Counted from the stretch's first letter, positions 7,977-17,047 are shown. The stretch is 37,421 nt of DNA from Bacteroidales bacterium (GCA_018400955.1 JAGYLH010000026.1:1-37421); one strand, 5' to 3'. Numbers and translations: made by a program. Notes: generated by a model not told the origin, from the letters alone.

Positions 7977-8103
7977 TTGTGAATTAAGCAGGTGTAACTT
8001 TAAAAACAAGAGGGCACAAAAACTTGCCTAAGTTTCCTTGTTGAAATATAAACGGACATCATCGCTGCCCAGGATAAATTGCATAATTAGATGCTGGCAA
8101 TGC

Positions 8104-8736
8104 CTAATCATTGACAAAATAGTCAATTAATTCTTTTTTATAAAGTGTATCACTTGTTGTAGTGTCCACAATGAACTCTTTTACTAAACCTATCCCTTTG
8201 ATATACTTTTGAAAACATTTATTCTTCAGGTTTCACCATACACCCAATGACCTTCAAGAATCAGCACCGAGTCTGCTCCAAGCAACAGCTTCTGCTTGAC
8301 TCTACTTTCTCGGTGAAATCACCATATCTTTTATCCTCCCAATTACGTTCAAATTTCGACCAAACTGTTTCTGATAAATGCCAATGGGTTAATGTAATAA
8401 TCCCCAAAGGGTGGCCTTTTCCATTCGACTTTTCGTAACCGTAGATTGGCTGTGCATCAAGCAGAGGAACATACACTGTATCAGAGTATAATAATGGTGC
8501 TAAGCTTGAATTATCAGAAATTCTATAAAAATTAAGCTGGTATTCATTGCTTACTGAGGAAGTAATAATTTCAGTGTCATTTATTTTATGTTTCCACCAC
8601 GAACCTGATAAACAGGAAAAAAACTCTAGGGGATAATGGTATCATATGCAGGCTCTTTTGCTATAGGAATCTCTTGATTCTTTTCACGGCAAAAGAATTG
8701 TGCAAAAACCGCTAATAATATCACTGAGTACCTCAT
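8104..8736 (-). pseudogene. Frameshifted lipoprotein-like gene of unknown function
   Basis: From the ATG at 8736 the frame reads MRYSVILLAVFAQFFC, then REKNQEIPIAKEPAYDTIIP and a TAG (8626-8628). One frame over, sense continues as LEFFSCLSGSWWKHKIND and runs through YVPLLDAQPIYGYEKSNGKG and THWHLSETVWSKFERNWEDK to about 8300. A second shift continues as KLLLGADSVLILEGHWVYGE, and a third as NKCFQKYIKGIGLVKEFIVD down to YFVND and a TAG at 8104-8106. Total about 210 codons. The protein would have a lipoprotein-like N terminus (FFC). I do not recognise the family. Three indels mean decay or sequence error; the collinear fragments show it was one gene. Confidence 0.65.
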
Positions 8737-9226
8737 GCTTTTTTATCTCCATTTAAGAGGCTAAAGTTAGAACCTTTTAACTTTTAGGGGAAAATGCGAC
8801 ACCAAAAAAAAGCCACAATAACAAACCGGCTTGCATTGAACCGGTCTTTTTTTATGAAATAGTTGGGCAGGCACACAAAGGGGCTGAACATATTCCGCTC
8901 TAAATGAATATTTTATAAAAAATAATCATTTGATTAAGGCCTTTATGAAAATCAAACATTTCAGCTTATTGCCAGCATCTATCAGGCAGTTCAAATAGCA
9001 TTTTCACAGTCTAAATTTTTCTACCCCATTTGGGCAAATTTCCTAACTTTACCCGGCATTTGCACGTAAATACATGCTTTAATCGAAATTCACAGGCATT
9101 TTTTTAGTTAACTTAAATACAATCAATACTTTAAGCCGGGCACGCTTCTATTTACCAGCTTTCTTCATCTTATAAGGATTACCCCGCCGGAATCCGCTGA
9201 TGATGGGTTCCTAAGCGGTCTGCAGA
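8737..9226. other. Intergenic region with an orphan hairpin
   Basis: No gene seen. A hairpin, ACCGG (8825-8829) with CCGGT (8841-8845) followed by CTTTTTTT, looks like a plus-strand intrinsic terminator, but no plus-strand gene precedes it. Before the AraC-type gene, a TAACTTTA sequence (near 9041) could be a weak -7 element, and ATTTG-GG-CAAAT (9028-9039) is a small palindrome. Confidence 0.4.
8825..8853 (+). terminator. Orphan terminator-like hairpin
   Basis: 5-bp GC-rich stem ACCGG/CCGGT, 11-base loop, then C and seven T. It is oriented for plus-strand transcription, yet only a minus-strand pseudogene lies upstream. It may terminate antisense or readthrough transcription, or be left from a lost gene. 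Confidence 0.35.
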
Positions 9227-10060
9227 ATGAAGAGTCTGAAATTAATTTTTACGCTGATGAACAAATATGTTTTCGCCTGCGAGCACCCCCTTCTCGCACA
9301 ATTTATTGACAACTACACCATACTCGAATTCGATGCCCCAATGGAAGCAGATGTGATGAAGGTGCCACCACTTGGTTTTCCGGTGATACAATTTCATTTT
9401 GGTAATGAAAGCCATTTCTACAACCGCGATCACCTCAAAGTCAACTCAATAGTTTGTGGCCAAATGACAAAACACCTGTTGCTAAAACCTGTTAGTGGTA
9501 CTCGCTTGTTGGGCATTGATTTTAAACCATATGGTCTTTACAATCTCTTTGGTTTTCATCTAAGCAGCTTAACGGATAGTGCCATACCTGCTGATCATTT
9601 CTTTCCTGAACAAGATGTAAACCAATTGATTGAGAATTTAAAACAAGCCGAAAACCATGCATCGAGAATTGAATTTTTGACACATTTTTTGGTGCGGCAA
9701 GCCTCAAAATCGCAGCCCAAACCACACAATGTTTACGATAGCCTGGTTGACCGCATGCTGGAAGCCAATGGCCTTGTATCGCTCAATACATTGCTCGACA
9801 GCAGGTACAAGCTGCGCAACCTTCAGCGCTATTTCAAAACACATATTGGCATCTCCCCAAAATTATTCCTGCAGGTTTTGAGGCACAAATTTGTGCTGCA
9901 ATGCTATTTCGAAAACCCTGGATTTAGTTGGCGCGATCCCAGGCTGGATGGCTATTATTACGACCAATCCCATTTTGATCGTGATTTTGCAAAATTCTCA
10001 ACCCAAAAACCGATGGAGTACCTCCGCCTAAACCATATCATGGCACGCAATCTTATCTAA
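9227..10060 (+). CDS. AraC-type transcriptional regulator with DUF6597-like N terminus
   Basis: 277 residues, or 267 if translation begins at the second Met (9257), which would start closer to the conserved CEHPLLAQFIDNYTILEF. The N-terminal part (about 15-150) resembles the beta-rich sensor domain DUF6597 of Bacteroidota AraC proteins. The C-terminal part (about 175-270) is the helix-turn-helix pair, with LNTLLDSRYKLRNLQRYFKTHIGISPK as first helix region and GYYYDQSHFDRDFAKFSTQKPMEYLR as the diagnostic second motif. It is a DNA-binding activator or repressor. It sits 72 bases upstream of, and in the same direction as, the seven-gene envelope operon, so it may control it. Confidence 0.85.
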   Translation: MKSLKLIFTLMNKYVFACEHPLLAQFIDNYTILEFDAPMEADVMKVPPLGFPVIQFHFGNESHFYNRDHLKVNSIVCGQMTKHLLLKPVSGTRLLGIDFKPYGLYNLFGFHLSSLTDSAIPADHFFPEQDVNQLIENLKQAENHASRIEFLTHFLVRQASKSQPKPHNVYDSLVDRMLEANGLVSLNTLLDSRYKLRNLQRYFKTHIGISPKLFLQVLRHKFVLQCYFENPGFSWRDPRLDGYYYDQSHFDRDFAKFSTQKPMEYLRLNHIMARNLI

Positions 10061-10132
10061 TTGTCGCTTTTTTACAGCCTTTATAATCTGTAAATTACTC
10101 AATTTGCAATTCTAACCAAATTAAAAGCAAAG

Positions 10133-11413
10133 ATGAATAAAATCAAACCAATCCGCTGGATTGCTCTTATTTGCTGCATAGCACTTCCGTGTTTACTATC
10201 TGCACAAATCAATCCTGACCGCATTCTGCAACGCGCCAAGAAAAAAACAGAAAAAAAAGTAGAGCAACGCATTGAAAAACGCATCGACAAAGCCGTTGAT
10301 AAATCCCTTGATGAAGTAGAAGACAGCATTGACGGCAAGGAGAAACCTAAACAAGATGCCACACCACAACAACCCGCCGGCACAGCAAACGAAACAGCCA
10401 TGCCTGATATCCAGTCGCAAATGGAAAGCATCATGCCTGCCCAACCCCAGCTTTCATGGGATTCGTTCGACTTTGTCCCCGGCGACATCATCATTTTTGA
10501 AGACAACCTTGATGGTGAGCGCAATGGCGAGTTCCCCAGTAAATGGGATCTTGTAGCCGGGACTATCGAAAATGCCAGTTTTGGCGACGATAATGTAATC
10601 TTTTTCCGAAAGGCTACAAGCAGACAAGGCATTGTGCCTTTAATAAAAGAAAACCAGCAGGACTATCTGCCCGAAGCCTTTACCGTAGAGTTTGATGCCT
10701 ATTTTGAAGCCGGGGTGCACAACCAAACATACGTTGTTAACTTCTTCGACATGAAGAACCAAAAACGAATTTTGAGCGACCTCCGCATTTACATCAATAA
10801 GGTAAACTATGATAAATCGGAAGGCGAATATCCGGGAGTTAAGCGCACACATATTGATGACAACGCCAAATGGCGAAGGATTTCCATTTCCTTCAACAAA
10901 AGGGCACTAAAGGTATATCTGGATGACGCGCGCGTGCTAAACATTCCCAATATTACTGATAACCCATCCGGTGTAACCTTAAGGGGCGACAACGCTTCAA
11001 GCAACCGTCAGTCGTTTATCAAAAACGTGCGCATTGCCAAAGGTGCCGTGCCTTTATACGACAAGTTTTTAACTGATGGTAAAATCGTTACCAATGGCAT
11101 ACGCTTCGATGTGAACAAGGCCAGCATCAGACCCGAGAGCATGGGTGTGATCAATGAAATTGTGCAACTGATGAAACAACACGCCGAACTCAATTTCAGC
11201 GTTGAGGGACATACCGACAGCGATGGTTCTGCCGAATTAAATCAAAGCCTTTCGGAAGCACGGGCAAAAGCAGTGATGGAAAAAATGGTTGAAATGGGCA
11301 TTGCCAAAGAGCGTCTGCGCTCGGCCGGTCATGGACAAAGCAACCCCATGGCCCCCAACAATACACCTGAAGGCAAGGCCCAAAACCGCAGGGTTGAGTT
11401 TGTAAAAATCTAA
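10133..11413 (+). CDS. OmpA-family protein with coiled-coil and lectin-like middle domain
   Basis: 426 residues. Signal peptide 1-25 (LLSAQ), then a highly charged coiled coil (about 30-65: KKKTEKKVEQRIEKRIDKAV), a low-complexity linker, a concanavalin-like beta-sandwich region (about 105-305: IIIFEDNLDGERNGEFPSKW, WRRISISFNKRALKVYLDD), and the OmpA peptidoglycan-binding domain (about 318-426) with FDVNKASIRPES, VEGHTDSDGS, and NRRVEF. The OmpA domain anchors the protein to peptidoglycan; the sandwich may bind carbohydrate or protein. First gene of a tightly packed plus-strand operon; the lipoprotein gene follows after 15 bases. No outer-membrane barrel is seen, so it is periplasmic. Confidence 0.85.
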   Translation: MNKIKPIRWIALICCIALPCLLSAQINPDRILQRAKKKTEKKVEQRIEKRIDKAVDKSLDEVEDSIDGKEKPKQDATPQQPAGTANETAMPDIQSQMESIMPAQPQLSWDSFDFVPGDIIIFEDNLDGERNGEFPSKWDLVAGTIENASFGDDNVIFFRKATSRQGIVPLIKENQQDYLPEAFTVEFDAYFEAGVHNQTYVVNFFDMKNQKRILSDLRIYINKVNYDKSEGEYPGVKRTHIDDNAKWRRISISFNKRALKVYLDDARVLNIPNITDNPSGVTLRGDNASSNRQSFIKNVRIAKGAVPLYDKFLTDGKIVTNGIRFDVNKASIRPESMGVINEIVQLMKQHAELNFSVEGHTDSDGSAELNQSLSEARAKAVMEKMVEMGIAKERLRSAGHGQSNPMAPNNTPEGKAQNRRVEFVKI

Positions 11414-11428
11414 AAACCAAAGCTACTT

Positions 11429-11896
11429 ATGATAAGTAAATGTAAAATCGCTGCCGTCATCATGATGGCAGCCCTGCTGGCTGCTTGTGGTCAGTCAGGA
11501 AAAAAAACGGGCAGCCTGCCACCAGTGGAAATCGAAATCCCATCCGAATTGAAAGATAACCCAGAAGTGGTTGAATTTATAAAAGAATCAGAAAAAACCA
11601 TCAATGAGTTTACGGTAACCGTGGAAGAAATGGTTGAAAAAATGAAACCCTACGCTGATGAAAACTTCGATGATTTGGGCATGGCAACCCAAATGCGGCT
11701 GATGGCCATCATGGGCACTGCTGCCATGAGCTTTGCGGAGTTCACTGTAAAACAAGCCGAAATTATGGAGCAGGGCCAGTATTTTGAAGGTCAACTGAAC
11801 GAAGACCACGGTCAGGCTGTTGGCATGGTGCTGCACACCTTTGCCGAAAGGCTGGAACTGCTGGAAGAAAAATTCAAGGAGCTTGATAAGAAATGA
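11429..11896 (+). CDS. Small helical lipoprotein
   Basis: 155 residues. Lipobox LLAAC (Cys at about 20) with signal ALLAACGQSGKK. The mature part is almost wholly helical and acidic (DNPEVVEFIKESEKTINEF, TVEEMVEKMKPYADE, LLEEKFKELDKK), which suggests helical-bundle or coiled-coil structure in the periplasm. No recognised family. It overlaps the next gene by four bases (ATGA), so the two are translationally coupled, and it follows the OmpA-like gene closely. Confidence 0.75.
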   Translation: MISKCKIAAVIMMAALLAACGQSGKKTGSLPPVEIEIPSELKDNPEVVEFIKESEKTINEFTVTVEEMVEKMKPYADENFDDLGMATQMRLMAIMGTAAMSFAEFTVKQAEIMEQGQYFEGQLNEDHGQAVGMVLHTFAERLELLEEKFKELDKK

Positions 11897-12918
11897 ATCG
11901 ACGGTTGATTTACTGCTTTATATTGGTTTTGCTGGTTCATGCACCGCAACAGCTATGTGCCCAGCCTGTGTATGAATATTTCAGAAATTATGAAGTGCAA
12001 TCAGGTTATGTGGAATACCATAATTATTATAATGAACCGGGAAGTACGATAAAATTCTGGTGGGATGACTATGGCCAAAAATACCGCGAAGAGTTCATAA
12101 CAAAAGGAAGGATCAACGCCATAAACCTTGCCGATGGCAGTTATTTTTACACCATTAACATGCTAACCCGCCTAGGCAACAAAGTGGAGGCCTGTGTAGC
12201 AGCGCAGGTTCAGGAATATTACGCGAATCTGCATTTTACCAATGTACGAAGCAGCGAAACCGTATTGGGGTACACCTGTCAAACAACCGAAACCGCAGGT
12301 ATCATTACGTCATCATACAAGGGGATACCTTTGCACGTTGGCGAAGCTTCCGGGGGTGATTTTTTAATCGCTTTCATGTTTGAAAAAAACGCGGTAGTTG
12401 GGCCTGAAATCTTTCTGTTGCCAAACAATATCATTATTGAAGATGCAACCGAAACCCTGAGAAGCGAGATGATGCCCCAAAATGAAGAAGAGAATTATTA
12501 TGAGCCGCTTCCTGTTAGCATTTCTTATGCGCAATTCATTGAATCATGCACAATCATATGCCGTGAATTGAATTACGAACCAATCTCAGAATATGCCCTC
12601 AACGATTTGTATTCAAGCTGCTGTGGCATTTATAGCGATAATGAAGATAACGGGATTTGCTTTCAAATTACAGTGTTGTCACATTACACATCCATTCCCG
12701 ACTGGACTTTTGGCGAAGGCAGGGAGCTTTTATACCACAATGGACAAAGGTTTATTTACTACAACTATCTTAATTATGACGAAGAAATGGGTACGCAGTC
12801 TCAGGCATCCAATTTAACCATTGAAATGCCCAGGGAAAATATAATACTGCAAATTGACACCTTTCCTGAAAAAACAAAGGAAGAAATGCTACACATTATA
12901 GATGCACTGGGTTTTTAA
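11893..12918 (+). CDS. Exported protein resembling DUF4412 in its N-terminal half
   Basis: 341 residues with a signal peptide (1-24, QQLCAQ). The first half, with GYVEYHNYYNEPGSTIKFWW, DDYGQKYREEF, and NLADGSYFYTINMLTR, resembles DUF4412-type periplasmic proteins, in which an extracted structure value is compared with a set of secreted substrates; the similarity is by eye only. The second half (about 205-341) looks different: YAQFIESCTIICREL, SSCCGIYSDNEDNG, and an end DTFPEKTKEEMLHIIDALGF. It overlaps the lipoprotein gene (ATGA) and the next gene begins 58 bases on. Function unknown. Confidence 0.7.
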   Translation: MNRRLIYCFILVLLVHAPQQLCAQPVYEYFRNYEVQSGYVEYHNYYNEPGSTIKFWWDDYGQKYREEFITKGRINAINLADGSYFYTINMLTRLGNKVEACVAAQVQEYYANLHFTNVRSSETVLGYTCQTTETAGIITSSYKGIPLHVGEASGGDFLIAFMFEKNAVVGPEIFLLPNNIIIEDATETLRSEMMPQNEEENYYEPLPVSISYAQFIESCTIICRELNYEPISEYALNDLYSSCCGIYSDNEDNGICFQITVLSHYTSIPDWTFGEGRELLYHNGQRFIYYNYLNYDEEMGTQSQASNLTIEMPRENIILQIDTFPEKTKEEMLHIIDALGF

Positions 12919-12976
12919 TTCTATAAGCTAAACGGATAATCAATAATAATTCAACAGTCAGTTTAAAACAAAAAAA

Positions 12977-13723
12977 ATGAAGAAAACAACCATTTATGTA
13001 ATCGCAATTATTGCAGGATTAATAGTGAGCAGCAGTGCAAAGGCACAGGACTTTGATCGCAAATCATTGATCACATTCGAGCAATTCAAGGAAAAAGTAA
13101 GCGGAGTTAGCGTTCCCGGTTTCAGTGGCAGGCCGCAAATCGAAAATGAGGAGGACGAAGGCATATTTCAGGCAGCCTTTATAAAAGGTAATGATATGTT
13201 TTTGATCAAAATAGAAGCCAGGCATTATTCACCCGGATGGACGGCAAGCCCTTACAAACTGGAAGGTAAAAATGCCGAGTTTGGCCTGATGGCCCAGCTT
13301 GCCATGCTGATCGTTGACCTGCCCGAAACCTATTCGGTGCTCACGCTTGTCAGCAACAAAATCAAAGACAAAGCTACCCTTGAAGGCGTCGCACTTGAAA
13401 CCGGTTTCTTGCAAATGGCAGCCGAATCTGCCGGATGGCCATCGCGCATACCGGCAGACTACCGCCTCAAAGGGGCATTGCTGGAAGCAACAGAAGGCAA
13501 GGACTATGATGCCGGCTTCAGCTACCAGGTGCGGGCGAAACTGATTATGAGCGATCAACTGAAACAATCATTGCTGCAGTTGGTCAACACCTACGAGGAT
13601 GAAGGCGATTTCCTGCGCTTCCCCAATGGCATCATCCTCAACTACCCCTTCTCCGATATCGAAAGCATGGATGAAATGTACAATGAGCATGATGTTATCA
13701 CTTTCACCTACTATATTCCGTAA
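12977..13723 (+). CDS. Exported protein of unknown function
   Basis: 248 residues; signal peptide 1-24 (SSSAKAQ). The mature part opens FDRKSLITFEQFKEKVSGVS and has PETYSVLTLVSNKIKDKATL and a C terminus YNEHDVITFTYYIP. No family recognised, no obvious catalytic residues, no membrane segment after the signal, no Cys. It is preceded by a short A-rich region just before the ATG and sits centrally in the envelope operon, so it is probably periplasmic and works with its neighbours. Confidence 0.7.
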   Translation: MKKTTIYVIAIIAGLIVSSSAKAQDFDRKSLITFEQFKEKVSGVSVPGFSGRPQIENEEDEGIFQAAFIKGNDMFLIKIEARHYSPGWTASPYKLEGKNAEFGLMAQLAMLIVDLPETYSVLTLVSNKIKDKATLEGVALETGFLQMAAESAGWPSRIPADYRLKGALLEATEGKDYDAGFSYQVRAKLIMSDQLKQSLLQLVNTYEDEGDFLRFPNGIILNYPFSDIESMDEMYNEHDVITFTYYIP

Positions 13724-13768
13724 GCAAAACAATTATATTACAAATGGTTGTTAACCAACAAGATAAAA

Positions 13769-15610
13769 ATGAAAAAACAAAGTTTTATTGGTGGTAAAGC
13801 TGCTATCTCATTCTTGCTATTGCTATTATTGGCATCCAGGCCGGCTTTGGTTGCCCAGGAAATTGTTGACGCAGTCATTTTGACCAAGTTCCGGGAAACC
13901 GTAAACCAACTGAAATCCGAGCTGGAAAGTAAGCCAGGATGTGACCCTTATGGTGTGCGCACCAGCATGCGTGTTGTGCTCAAAGAGGGTGCCACAGCCA
14001 CAGTGTATGAACAACTTCCGGAGGAAGGCTTAAGGGCAATTATGAATGAATTTATAAGCAGCCAGCAATTTGAGCGCTTCGATATGGATGAAAGGCTGAT
14101 TTTTTGGAACAGAAACGGTTTTTTCATCTCCTCGGCAGGCCTCACAGGGCGAACACTTGCACCTGACCCGCGTGAGTTTGAAGTTGTGGCAAACGAATAC
14201 TCAGAAAGAATCTCGGTTAACGGTGTTTTCAAGCAGTTGATTATCCATACACACAGCATTGCTATTGTAGGGAAGCCTGATGACGGAGCCATCCTTTCCA
14301 CCCTTAAATATTACACTAAAGATGGGGGCATAGCAACCTGGGACCACCGAACATGGAAAAGCATTGACCCTCACGTGGCGTATGTGCGTGTTGGCCCCGG
14401 AAACGACAACACCAACTCACGTAAAGGGGATGACCGTTTTGAGCGGACATCAGTGAGCGAAATCACCATTTCAAACCAATTCAATCCCGGCCACTACCTC
14501 CCAAAAATAAAGTTCAGGGACTGCGTACAGGATTTTACCGATCCGGAACGTTTTGAGGAGTTTGAGGGCATAGTCAAAACCACTGAACAGGTGAGCTGGG
14601 CCGATTTTAAAGAGCTTAAAGATGGTACAGTCGTTCCTTTGACACGCCTGAAGGCTTCAAGTATAACAGCACCCGATTTTGTGAGTTACTTCAGCACAGG
14701 AAACAGGGTACAGGGCTTTATCCGCGACGAAACAGGAAACCCCATTCAAGGCAAGGCCATTGTGGTGTTGGAGCCCATGTTTAGTCCCGGTCCCGAAAAA
14801 AAAGAAGTGGAATCGCTGCCCGGTGGCATGTACGAGTTCGAAGAGGTGGAATCGGGTGTTTACAAGGTATATGTTGAGGGGCGTGAGCAAAATTTCACCC
14901 GCGTTGAGGTGTGCAACTGCCCAATAAAGGACGAAGGTCCAAATGACACTTATGAAGCCGATATCCGCTTTGCAGTTACTTATGATGTTTATGTTACATG
15001 CAGGGGCGCCAAAGGTGGCAGCTACGAAGTAGTGTGGCGCAATGTGCGTATTGCCTTTATGGACAACGAAGATGACATACCCATTTACGAATCGGACTAT
15101 TTTGAAACCGGCGAAACCGGATTTGACGACGACGATATTGAAGGCCTGAGCGGTGAATCGGACGACGGTCCGCTAATCATCGAAATTGACCCAGACCCCG
15201 AATTTGTTTCACACCGAATTATGCCACCATACAAAATAAATATTCCGGGCTACGGTATCGAAACGTATTACAGCGATGTGGAAAGCGCTACCCCTGAAGC
15301 CATTCGCATAAATATGGATGGTTTTACCCGGATTCGGCCGGGCATAGATGCCGTAAATCATTTTTATATTCATCGTACCTGGGATTTTCCCGAATTACAC
15401 GTAGATTTCTCCATTGATTTCATGTCTCCTGAAGGTTTTCAATTAATGTCAGGCGCACAAGCTGCTGATGGTGGTTTGGCATTTGGATTCAAATGGGAGC
15501 GGCTTGATGATGATATCCTGGAAAAACTCAAACGGGGTGAAGAAGCCTCAAAAAGTCTTACCAATTTCTATGGTGATCGAATGACCGTGCGTTTCAGTCC
15601 AAACCAATAA
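13769..15610 (+). CDS. Large exported protein with carboxypeptidase-regulatory-like domain
   Basis: 613 residues from the ATG at 13769. An in-frame TTG at 13748 adds seven residues before a good signal peptide (KKQSFIGGKAAISFLLLLLL) and is disfavoured. The N-terminal 290 residues are unrecognised. About residues 310-395 (VQGFIRDETGNPIQGKAIVV, GGMYEFEEVESGVYKVYVEG) form a CarboxypepD_reg-like beta-sandwich. An acidic segment (DDDDIEGLSGESDDGPLI) follows. It carries no T9SS tail or TonB box, so it is likely periplasmic or loosely surface-bound. Operon member, 45 bases after the preceding gene and 16 before the FISUMP gene. Confidence 0.75.
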   Translation: MKKQSFIGGKAAISFLLLLLLASRPALVAQEIVDAVILTKFRETVNQLKSELESKPGCDPYGVRTSMRVVLKEGATATVYEQLPEEGLRAIMNEFISSQQFERFDMDERLIFWNRNGFFISSAGLTGRTLAPDPREFEVVANEYSERISVNGVFKQLIIHTHSIAIVGKPDDGAILSTLKYYTKDGGIATWDHRTWKSIDPHVAYVRVGPGNDNTNSRKGDDRFERTSVSEITISNQFNPGHYLPKIKFRDCVQDFTDPERFEEFEGIVKTTEQVSWADFKELKDGTVVPLTRLKASSITAPDFVSYFSTGNRVQGFIRDETGNPIQGKAIVVLEPMFSPGPEKKEVESLPGGMYEFEEVESGVYKVYVEGREQNFTRVEVCNCPIKDEGPNDTYEADIRFAVTYDVYVTCRGAKGGSYEVVWRNVRIAFMDNEDDIPIYESDYFETGETGFDDDDIEGLSGESDDGPLIIEIDPDPEFVSHRIMPPYKINIPGYGIETYYSDVESATPEAIRINMDGFTRIRPGIDAVNHFYIHRTWDFPELHVDFSIDFMSPEGFQLMSGAQAADGGLAFGFKWERLDDDILEKLKRGEEASKSLTNFYGDRMTVRFSPNQ

Positions 15611-15626
15611 TCGAAAGCGAAAAAAT

Positions 15627-16304
15627 ATGGGTACAAAAACAATCTTCGCCATGCTGGCTACTCTCATTCTAGGAGTAACGGTTCTGGCACAAACAAACAT
15701 TTCCGAAGTAAAGATCGGTGAGCAGCTGTGGTCGGCAAAAAACCTTGATATTGGTCATTTCCGCAATGGGGATGCCATCACTGAGGCCAAAACAGCGGAA
15801 GAATGGCAAGCCGCCGAGGCCAATGGTGAACCGGCCTGGTGTTATTATGAATACAACAGCCAAAACGGAAATACCTACGGCAAATATTACAACTGGTATG
15901 CCGTGAGCGACCCACGCGGCCTGGCCCCCGAAGCGTGGAGGGTCGCCACAGATGAGGATTGGCAACAATTAGAGCGATTTTTGGGAGTTCCCGAAGAGGA
16001 AATCCATTTATCCACCGGCCGGGGTGAATCTAACAATGTAGGCGGCAAGCTGAAAAGCAAAACAGGATGGGATAATCCCAACCGGGGCGCAACCAACGAA
16101 TCCGGCTTTGCTGCCCTGCCGGGTGGTATGTGCGGGCCAAAAGGCGATTTCAGTCAGGCCGGTCGCATGGGCTTTTGGTGGACAAGCAGCATGGACGAAA
16201 CCGAAAGGGTTTGGTTCCGCTTCCTTTACCATGGCTTTCCTGTTATCAACAGGGTCAAAGAGAAACCCACCGGCGGCCTGACAGTACGATTGGTTAAAGA
16301 ATGA
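15627..16304 (+). CDS. FISUMP-domain exported protein
   Basis: 225 residues; signal peptide 1-22 (TVLAQ). The mature protein is a single Fibrobacter succinogenes major paralogous (FISUMP) domain: VKIGEQLWSAKNLDIGHFRN, YEYNSQNGNTYGKYYNWYAV, LAPEAWRVATDEDWQQLERF, and GGKLKSK, then GFAALPGGMC and FWWTSS near the end. FISUMP domains are secreted modules in Bacteroidota and Fibrobacteres; some are surface-anchored. Typical one-domain length. The reaction or ligand is unknown. Last but one in the envelope operon, 20 bases before the membrane protein gene. Confidence 0.85.
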   Translation: MGTKTIFAMLATLILGVTVLAQTNISEVKIGEQLWSAKNLDIGHFRNGDAITEAKTAEEWQAAEANGEPAWCYYEYNSQNGNTYGKYYNWYAVSDPRGLAPEAWRVATDEDWQQLERFLGVPEEEIHLSTGRGESNNVGGKLKSKTGWDNPNRGATNESGFAALPGGMCGPKGDFSQAGRMGFWWTSSMDETERVWFRFLYHGFPVINRVKEKPTGGLTVRLVKE

Positions 16305-16324
16305 AAAAACTTAAACTATAATAA

Positions 16325-16849
16325 ATGGAAGATTCAAACACCCTTATCATCATTATTTCAGTTGCTGCTGCCGCAGTTATTGGTATCGGCATTTTCTTTC
16401 TGCTTCGCTTTTTGCGCGGCACTATCAAAGTTCAATTGCCCGTAACTGCCTTCAGCCCCGGCGATGAGGTAAAAGGCAGTTTTGAACTGCATGTGAAAAA
16501 ACCCATCCAAAGCAAGCGGCTGCTTGTAAGTCTTATTGGCACACAGCACACCAGAACCACCCGTGATGGCAAAACAGAAAGCCATACACGCGAGGTATTC
16601 CGCAAGGAAGAGGTAATCGAACAAGGGCGCGATTACCGTTCAGGTTTCAGGCAAACCTATAATTTTACCTTAGCCATACCCAAAGGAAGCGACAAGGAGC
16701 AAATACTTCAGGGCGTAGCCAACACCCTTTTGACTGTAGCCAATATTGCAAGCCGCAGCCGCACGGATATCCGCTGGAAGCTTGAAGCCCGCCTCCAAGC
16801 CAAAGGCATTGATGTGGTGGGTTCAAGAAAGGTCAGAGTCAACGATTAA
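16325..16849 (+). CDS. Membrane-anchored arrestin-fold (Spo0M-like) protein
   Basis: 174 residues. One N-terminal membrane helix (about 5-28, LIIIISVAAAAVIGIGIFFLL) followed by a soluble domain: IKVQLPVTAFSPGDEVKGSF, ELHVKKPIQSKRLLVSLIGT, YNFTLAIPKGS, and IRWKLEARLQAKGIDV. The order of strands resembles the arrestin-N/Spo0M fold, an adaptor fold in protein sorting and signalling. Only the second half of a two-lobe arrestin would be missing, so this is a one-lobe form. It is the last gene of the envelope operon, and a hairpin with CTTTT follows at 16864. Confidence 0.6.
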   Translation: MEDSNTLIIIISVAAAAVIGIGIFFLLRFLRGTIKVQLPVTAFSPGDEVKGSFELHVKKPIQSKRLLVSLIGTQHTRTTRDGKTESHTREVFRKEEVIEQGRDYRSGFRQTYNFTLAIPKGSDKEQILQGVANTLLTVANIASRSRTDIRWKLEARLQAKGIDVVGSRKVRVND

Positions 16850-16863
16850 TACTGCTTCGTGAT

Positions 16864-16895
16864 GCAGGTGTTTCGCGAAATTACCACTGCCTTTT
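16864..16895 (+). terminator. Probable terminator of the envelope operon
   Basis: GCAGGTG (16864-16870) pairs with CACTGC (16885-16890) with one bulged G; the loop holds TTTCGCGAAA, itself self-complementary; CTTTT follows. It lies 15 bases after the last stop. Confidence 0.4.
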
Positions 16896-17047
16896 AAGTT
16901 AGTAGCGGTTTGTACGCAGGATGTATAAAAGAGTATTAAACACCCTAACCAACCATTTATTCAACCGATTGTATTGTGTATCGTAAACCAGCATGCCCTT
17001 CTTAGGGACTTTAACACATTTTTAACATTCGTTTTATCAGTATTTTA

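Larger units (their letters stand above)
7394..8103. other. Repeat-filled intergenic region
   Basis: No credible gene; short open frames on both strands run through repeats. Contents in order: REP-like hairpins (7481-7545), a cassette-flanking-type dispersed sequence (7690-7760), and a MITE-like inverted-repeat element (7842-7976). The remainder is AT-rich without recognisable features. Confidence 0.6.

Noticed and set aside
8247..8438. Plus-strand frame opposite the broken lipoprotein gene
   Set aside because: The minus strand carries collinear protein-like sequence; the plus frame is its shadow.
13748..13768. Upstream TTG start for the 613-residue protein
   Set aside because: It adds residues before an already complete signal peptide; the ATG is favoured.
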